DNA of 64,000 nucleotides from Bathynomus jamesi. Lineage: Eukaryota; Arthropoda; Malacostraca; Isopoda; Cirolanidae. Below the pieces are notes generated by a model. The model saw only the letters and a program-made list of their open reading frames with translations. It searched no databases and had not been told where the DNA came from. Of this stretch, positions 52,001 through 61,000 are shown in pieces; within the stretch, counting starts at the first letter, position 1, and the number at the start of each line of letters is the position of its first letter. A program made the translations under genes and the position numbers. The stretch is from the NCBI GenBank assembly GCA_023014485.1, contig JAJOZX010009083.1:119822-183821 (forward strand). Reading direction: 5' to 3'.

Positions 52001-55000
52001 TTCTTTTATATCATATATGTAGAGAGAGCGTAAAGTATTCCTTTCATTGTCGCTATAATTTTTTAAAACTCCAGATTCCCTAGAATAAAATTTTAAAATT
52101 TGTTGAAAGGAAGCTAGAACATTATAAATAAATTAAAATGTGGAAAGGAAGCTAGAACATTATAAATTAAAATTTGTGGAAAGGAAGCTAGAACATTATA
52201 AATAAATTAAAATTTGTGGAAAGGAAGCTAGGGCATGATGACTAAATTAAAATTTGTGGAAAGGAAGCTAGGGCATGATGACTAAATTAAAATTTGTGGA
52301 AAGGAAGCTAGAGCATGATGACTAAATTAAAATTTGTGGAAAGGAAGCTAGGGCATGATGACTAAATTAAAATTTGTGGAAAGGAAGCTAGGGCATGATG
52401 ACTAAATTAAAATTTGTGGAAAGGAAGCTAGGGCATGATGACTAAATTAAAATTTGTGGAAAGGAAGCTAGGGCATGATACTAAATTAAAATTTGTGGAA
52501 AGGAAGCTAGGGCATGATGACTAAATTAAAATTTGTGGAAAGGAAGCTAGGGCATGATGACTAAATTAAAATTTGTGGAAGGAAGCTAGGGCATGATGAC
52601 TAAATTAAAATTTGTGGAAAGGAAGCTAGGGCATGATGACTAAATTAAAATTTGTGGAAAGGAAGCTAGGGCATGATGACTAAATTAAAATTTGTGGAAA
52701 GGAAGCTAGGGCATGATGACTAAATTAAAATTTGTGGAAAGGAAGCTAGGGCATGATGACTAAATTAAAATTTGTGGAAAGGAAGCTAGGGCATGATGAG
52801 TAAATTAAAATTTGTGGAAAGGAAGCTAGGGCATGATGAGTAAATTAAAATTTGTGGAAAGGAAGCTAGGGCATGATGAGTAAATTAAAATTTGTGGAAA
52901 GGAAGCTAGGGCATGATGAATAAGTTAAAATTTGTAGAAACGAAGCTAGAACAAGATGAATAAATTAAAATTTGTAGAAACGAAGCTAGAACATGAACAA
53001 ATTAAAATTTGTGGAAAGGAAGCTAGAACATGATGAATAAAATTTGTGGAAAAGAAGCTAGAACATGATGAATAAAATTTGTGGAAAGGAAGCTAGAACA
53101 TGATGAATAAAATTTGTGGAAAGGAAGCTAGAACATGATGAATAAATTAAAATTTGTGGAAAGAAAGCTAGAACATGAATAAATTAAAATTTGTGGAAAG
53201 GAAGCTAGAAGATGAATAAATTAAAATGTGGAAAGGAAGCTAGGGCATGACTCCAGATTTGAAAAAATTTACTGGAGCACAGCTCTGAATTTACTTTTTT
53301 TTCCCTTACTCTTGAATTGACAACATACCAATTACAAATTGTTTTAGCTAAACATAATAATACAATAATGTACAGTTTATAACTCACCTTAAGTTTATTT
53401 ATTCATTGCAGCAGCAATGTATTGATTTACACTTGCTTAAATGGGCTATGGAAATGTCAAATTTGTTGCTTTTTGCTTTATTAGATTTGGATGCAACACT
53501 TGAACTTGAAGGCATATTTTGACTCTTCTCTTTATTAACCACAACAGCTTGGTGAGTTTCTTTGTTAGGCGCAAAATTGCATTCAATGTCTTCTGGATTT
53601 GGGAATTTTCAAATTCCTCTAAAGCAGTTTTGTTAGTCTGATGCGCAGATTCCTCACTTACCTTTTGTTTCTTAGGTGGAGAGAAGCACTTTCTTCAGTC
53701 TGTGAAACATCTAGTGAAAAAGTTTCATTTTCTAGATTAGCAGTTGATGAAGTTGGTTCATTTTTCTGAGGTCTAGCACTAGCACATTTTGTGAACAAAT
53801 AAATGACTGCTTTGCCGTATCTCTTTGCTGCACTTCATCCTGGTATTTCTTCTGCAATATCTAAGCTGTGGGCCCAAACTCTGACTCTGGGACCTCTTGT
53901 ATTGTAACAAATATTTTTTTGGAATTAAAATGTTCCAGTTTTGCTTCTTTGAATATTTGTTCTTGCATTGACCACAAAAGTAACCCCTTTTAACACCCTC
54001 ACTTTTCTCTCCAACTTCATCAATATTAGGATCCATTTGATTATTGACTACCTGAAAAAATACAAAATAAGTAAAAGTTAGTAAATATAGTATGGTAAAA
54101 GTGAGTAAAAGTAAGTAAATATAGTACAATGAAAGTAAGTAAAAGTAAGTGCTTTAAACTTAGTAAAAGTAAGGAAGAGTAAGTAAAAGTAGGTAAGTTA
54201 AAGTAAGTAAAAGTAAGTTTAAACTTAACTAAACTTTTCAATTCTAGAGTCATGGTGGATTACTTAAAACCGCACAAGTAATTATCTGGCCAATTTATCA
54301 AACCTGGCCGAGATCAATGGAACATAGTCCAATCCTGATAATTTTATATTAAAAAAATATACGTTTTAATAAAATTTAATTATCAAAACATTGAAGCTTA
54401 ACAAAAAATAAAAATAATTGTTAAATATGGAATTACCAACTAAACTTAAAATAACTAAATTTGTAATTTAAAAAAATTGGTTTGTACAAGAACGTATACG
54501 CAAAAAAATTGCATAACATCTAGCGGATGAACAAAACCCAAACCCAAATTTACTTTTTCTCATGGTCAAATTTACTGGAGCAATGCTCCCAAGATCCCAG
54601 GAATCTGGAGTCATGAGCTAGGGCATGATGAATAAATTAAAATGTGGAAAGGAAGCTAGGGCATGATGAATAAATTAACCCTCTAACGCTGACTGAGTCG
54701 AATACTTAGCGTTTCAAATACATGCATTTAGACTTAACCAGTGTTGGGCACTAAAGCGTTAATCCGATAACAGTTAATTAACGAAGTTAACTTTTTTTAA
54801 CGGACTATTAACGGAAGTTAATTTCCATTTATCGTTATTGGACCAGTTAACTTCCAATAACTCGATATTTAGTCTGTTAAAGTCCGTTAACACATTAACT
54901 GCGACGAGTCATTCACGGAAGATCACCGCTCCGCGAATGAATTCAAACTGCCATAACTCAGTCTGCCAATTCCGTCCTCTGCCGCAGTGGAATGGCTCCT

Positions 55001-58000
55001 CTCTCTCGGCAAGGACATCCTGAGGCCCAAGAGGTCAAGACTGGCAGTTGGGCCTAACTTTGAGAAGTTGGTCTTTCTGAAGGGCAACCAGCACATTGTG
55101 TCATAGTCTTTAATAAATGTGCCTAAAATTTAATTTTACCTTTCAGTTCCCGCCATAATAATTCTCTGGTAAATTAAAATTTAGTTAATGGTTAGTGGTT
55201 ACAAGGGTTTCAAAACATGTAATCAGTACATTTTTATTAAAAATAAAAAAAAGTTATTAAGCAAAAAGTTGCAAAACTTGATAAAAATACAGTTAAATAC
55301 CTATTTATTATTGGATTTTGCATAAACATTTTCTATGGGTTTTAAAGCTTTTTTCCTTGATTTTTTAAATGTTAGTAAAGAAATAGTTATCGTTAATGGA
55401 TTATCGTTAACATCCATTAACTTTGTAGTAAAATTATTGGATTATCGTTATCGGAGTTAAAAATTGGGGTTAACGGATTATCATTATCGAAGTTAACTTT
55501 TTGGTTAACGGTGCCCACCACTGGACTTAACCCTACAAAAACGTTCAGCATTAAAGGGTTAAAATTTGTGGAAAGGAAGCTAGGGCATGATGAATAAATT
55601 AAAATTTGTGGAAAGGAAGCTAGAACATGATGAATAAATTAAAATTTGTGGGAAGGAAGAGCTCTAGAACATGATGAATAAATAAAAATGTGGAAAGGAA
55701 GAGCTCTAGAACATGATGAATAAATTAAAATTTGTGGAAAGGAAGAGCTCTAGAACATGATGAATAAATTAAAATCTGTGGAAAGGAAGAGCTCTAGAAC
55801 ATGATCAATAAATTAAAATTTGTGGAAAGGAAGAGCTCTAGAACATGATGAATAAATTAAAATCTGTGGAAAGGAAGAGCTCTAGATGATGATGAATAAA
55901 TTAAAATCTGTGGAAAGGAAGAGCTCTAGAACATGAATAAATTAAAATCTGTGGAAAGGAAGAGCTCTAGAACATGATGAATAAATTAAAATCTGTGGAA
56001 AGGAAGAGCTCTAGAACATGATGAATAAATTAAAATCTGTGGAAAGGAAGAGCTCTAGAACATGATGAATAAATTAAAATCTGTGGAAAGGAAGAGCTCT
56101 AGAACATGATGAATAAATTAAAATCTGTGGAAAGGAAGAGCTCTAGAACATTATGAATAAATTAAAATCTGTGGAAAGGAAGAGCTCTAGAACATTATGA
56201 ATAAATTAAAATCTGTGGAAAGGAAGAGCTCTAGAACATTGAATAAATTAAAATCTGTGGAAAGGAAGAGCTCTAGAACATTATGAATAAATTAAAATCT
56301 GTGGAAAGGAAGAGCTCTAGAACATTATGAATAAATTAAAATCTGTGGAAAGGAAGAGCTCTAGAACATTATGAATAAATTAAAATCTGTTGAAAGGAAG
56401 AGCTCTAGAACATTATGAATAAATTAAAATTTGTTGAAAGGAAGAGCTCTAGAACATTATGAATAAATTAAAATTTGTGAAAGGAAGAGCTCTAGAACAT
56501 TATGAATAAATTAAAATTTGTTGAAAGGAAGAGCTCTAGAACATTATGAATAAATTAAAATTTGTGAAAGGAAGAGCTCTAGAACATTATGAATAAATTA
56601 AAATTTGTTGAAAGGAAGAGCTCTAGAACATTATGAATAAATTAAAATTTGTTGAAAGGAAGAGCTCTAGAACATTATGAATAAATTAAAATTTGTTGAA
56701 AGGAAGAGCTCTAGAACATTATGAATAAATTAAAATTTGTTGAAAGGAGAGCTCTAGAACATTATGAATAAATTAAAATTTGTGAAAGGAAGAGCTCTAG
56801 AACATATGAATAAATTAAAATTTGTTGAAAGGAAGAGCTCTAGAACATTATGAATAAATTAAAATTTGTTGAAAGGAAGCTAGAACATTATGAATAAATT
56901 AAAATTTGTTGAAAGGAAGCTAGAACATTATGAATAAATTAAAATTTGTTGAAAGGAAGCTAGAACATTATGAATAAATTAAAATTTGTTGAAAGGAAGC
57001 TAGAACATTATGAATAAATTAAAATTTGTTGAAAGGAAGCTAGAACATTATGAATAAATTAAAATTTGTTGAAAGGAAGCTAGAACATTATGAATAAATT
57101 AAAATTTGTTGAAAGGAAGCTAGAACATTATGAATAAATTAAAATTTGTTGAAAGAAAGCTAGAACATTATGAATAAATTAAAATTTGTTGAAAGGAAGC
57201 TAGAACATTATGAATAAACTATTGAAGCAAGTCCATAATTTTCAGTCACAGGCTAGATTCTTAAAAATGAGGCCTGTGTCAATATTTCCTAGGTAAAACT
57301 TTACAAACACCCGCATTGCCATGAAACATGCTACAGTAACGAAACATATCAATCGATAGAGCAGAAAAAATAGTGCAAGCAACTGTGTATCATTTTGAAA
57401 ATATTCAAAAATAACAAAGTTATGATACTTTGAAGCAATGTCATTTTTATCAACATTTGGCAACAGTTTGATATACAGTGGACCCCCAATTTGAGTACGT
57501 AATCCGTTCCAGCATGGCGTACTCAATTCGAAATGTACTCAAATCGAACTTAATAACCTATGGGAATTAATTAATTCGTTCCAAAACCCAAAAATTTCAC
57601 CCCACCCCTACTTTTTCTATAGAAATTGGCCTACAAATTTAGTAATTGTATTAAAAATAGACAGAATAGAACACAAAATACATACGTACAATCTCTATTG
57701 TAAAAAGGCGTTTCTTCTTTTGTGAGTCTTTTGATGTAGATGTACGTTTAGAAGCCATCACTATAACAGTACACTATGTCACTATGCCACAATATAAAAT
57801 ACAGTATCAAAGTCACTGCATGTACGAAATCACCAAATTTATGCTATATTTTCACTATTTTATGCTGTAATCAACAGAAACTAACATAAATAAACACTAA
57901 GTACAAAGTCAGAAAACAAAATGTACGAAATTCTAACAGAAATCCCTAAGAACACCTGTACTATTCAAAACATTAGACCTCGAATGTTCCCGCAACGAAC

Positions 58001-61000
58001 GCTCTAGACAAACTGAAACGCGTTCGGCGTCGCCGGCTGGCGTACTCAAATCAGTTTTCTACTCAAGTCGAGTCAATAGGAGCCTATGGACGAGCGTACT
58101 CAAATCGGGGTCCACTGTATATCTAGCAACATCTGCCAATATTTTTAGCAATTATTGGTATAGCTAGCAACGTTTGGCAACCCATAGTTGCCACACCATT
58201 CAGTTACTCCATTAGGTTAGATCTGGTCAGTTTGTGTTTTGTTGTTGAGGCATAAAGATGGATTGTTGTGATATGTCAGTTACTGTGTTTTTTGACAAGT
58301 TTCGCTCTAGGGATAAGGAGCTATTTAAATTTTGTGTTGAACATAAGTTACTATTGAGCAATTTAGTGTCGTTTTTGCCAGAACAAATGTAGAATTGATT
58401 ACAAAAAATAGTTCCATTGTGATAGGACCTTAGGCAAAACTTTGCATAATAAAATTATAAGATGTAATTTTCAACAGTCATACTTCAAAAATACATTTTT
58501 TGATAAAGTTCACCTACATTTTTTTGATGTACTACATTTTGTTAAACTATTTTGTGTACGATCATTTACCTATGAATTAGTTAAATCCTCTTTTGATATT
58601 TCTGACCGAACCACAGCAGATTTTGCAGCAAAGTTTGTATAGCTTATGTTTTAGATAAAACTGAAAAAATTGGAGGACATGGTTGTATCATTGAAATTGA
58701 TGAAGCAAGATCACTTTTCCTGAAAATGTCAAACAATCCAAATGAAAGGTTCCACAATTTCCTTGTTGCAGCTGCCAAATTGAACAATCCTGGATATTAG
58801 AGGTACGGTAATACATTAAGTTCAAATGTTATGTTTGTTATTGTAATTTTGTATGGGATATAATGCCCAGTTAGGTTAATTGAATACCTGGTTAGGTCAA
58901 CTGTATGCCCTTGACAATTGGTTAGGTTAAGTTGTGATACTTTCATTAAAACTAACGAAAATATCATGACTTAACCAATCATCAAAGGCATACAGTTAAC
59001 CTACATTAAATATCTTATTTTCAACAAAATTGGAAGCAATACATGAAACAGAAAAGATCCAAATGGTGTAAGCTACGATAGGCCTAGTAACATCTTCATA
59101 GTGCCATAACTTTGTTATTTTCTAATATTTTCAAAATGATACAAAGCTGCTTGCACCATTTTTTCTGCTCTATCGATTGATATATGTTTCGTTACTGTAG
59201 CATGTTTCATGGTAATGCGGGTGTCTTGTAAAGTTTTACCATTTCCTACATCAATATATTTGTATATTTAAGTATTATTATTAATAATAATAGTGAAACT
59301 GATGAGGCTATAAGAATTAACTACTTAGGCAAAAGCTTACCAGGTATTATAACAAGTACAGTAATCCCTCTACAATTCAGAATAATAGAAGCTCAAATCT
59401 TTCCTAATTTGGGAAGATTCTGAGTTAGGTGAAATTTTGCAAAATTTCAAATTCAAATAATGTATGTGCTACTATAGAAAAAAACTTATGATATAGTCAT
59501 ATATAATAGAAAGTTTTTAAGTCACTTTATTTCTCACAGATTCAAGTATAACATTTATTATGAGTAGGCCTATAGGCCTAGTTCAAGTACTTGCTTCTAC
59601 ATACTACAGCTGATTATACAATTTCTAAAATAAACTACACCCAGATACAGATACGTAGGGCCATCCATTAAAAGGCCTACTTCAGTTAAATATGCATATA
59701 CTGTATATACCGTAGTATAATACAGGGTGTACATAAAGTCAGGATCTATTTTTGTGAAATAATTATTTTTTTTTTTTTTCTTTTCAGAAGCCCTTAGAAT
59801 GAATACAGAAGAGCGTGTGGCAATAGTAATTTGGCGAATCGAGGGAAAGAAATACAATGACATCAGAGAGAAGTTTAGAAGGAGATTTCATAAGCTGGGG
59901 CCAATAGACAAGACAATACGAAAATTGGTGAACAAATTTAAACGAACGGGATCTATAAATGCTGAAGCAAGATCAGGACAACCATGTATGTCAGATCTTA
60001 CCGTGAATGCAGTACGCGGAATTATCACTGAGGAGCCACATACGTCCGTTCGTGCTGCATCACACAGACTCGGCCTCCCGACGTCATCTGTGCACAAAAT
60101 TCTGAAAGTTAATTTGCAGAAGAAAAGCTATCATTTGCAAGTTTTACATGATTTACATGAGGAAGATTTCCCTCGACGAAGTGCTGTGTGTTCTGATCTT
60201 GTAGAACAAATCTGGAGTGATAATTTAATGGACAACATTCTCTTTAGTGATGAAGCCACTTCCCATACGTGTGGAAAAGTAAATCGCCATAACTGTCGAA
60301 TTTGGGCAGATGAAAGACCGAATGATTTCGTTCAAAATTGGGAAGAGACTCACCTAAAGTTAATGTCTGGATGGGTTTAACAAAATCTAAGGTTTATGGT
60401 CCTTTTTTCTTTGCTGAAGCTACAGTTACGGGGCTTATTTATCTGGACATGTTGCAGCAATTCCTTGAACCTCAGCTGATTGGGGATAGGATTGTTAGTA
60501 CCATCATCTATCAACATGATGGTACTCCTTGTCACTATGCCAAAATTGTTCAGGATTATCTAAATGGACGTTTTCCAAATCGCTGGATCGGACGCGGAAG
60601 CAACAGACCTTGGCCAGTGAGATCACCAGATTTAACCCCTTTAGATTTCTTTGCATGGGGCTTTATCAAATCGCACATCTATCAGACGAAGATTACGAGT
60701 ATTGAAAACTTACGTACACGTATACAAACTGCTGCGGATAACATAACCCCGCAAATGCTCCAGAATGTGTTTAGAAATGCTGCGGAACGATTTGAGCTAT
60801 GCAGGGATACTGATGGGCGTCACGTCGAATCCTACTCTTAATTATTTAATAAATGTTACCACTTTATCATTTTATGATTGAATTCCATATAATTTCCAAG
60901 TGCTTCACAAAAATAGATCCTGACTTTATGTACACCCTGTATAAATGGTACCTTATCTCCAACTATTAAAAGCCTTTAACAGTTTCAGTGTACCCTCATT

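Larger units (their letters stand above)
52095..57221. repeat. satellite array, 40-bp and 44-bp units, with nested insertions
   Basis: The basic unit is AAGGAAGCTAGGGCATGATG plus ACTAAATTAAAATTTGTGGA (40 bp), about 29 copies in 52095-53245. From 55640 to 56870 the unit is 44 bp because the palindrome AGAGCTCT replaces AGCT. From 56870 to 57221 it returns to 40 bp with ACATTATGAATAAATT. Two transposon insertions (53246-54615 and 54677-55562) interrupt the array. It occupies the large APEH intron where one exon is unaccounted for. Confidence 0.95.

Noticed and set aside
52095..57221. CRISPR array
   Set aside because: The repeats are contiguous without unique spacers and the genome is eukaryotic; it is a satellite.
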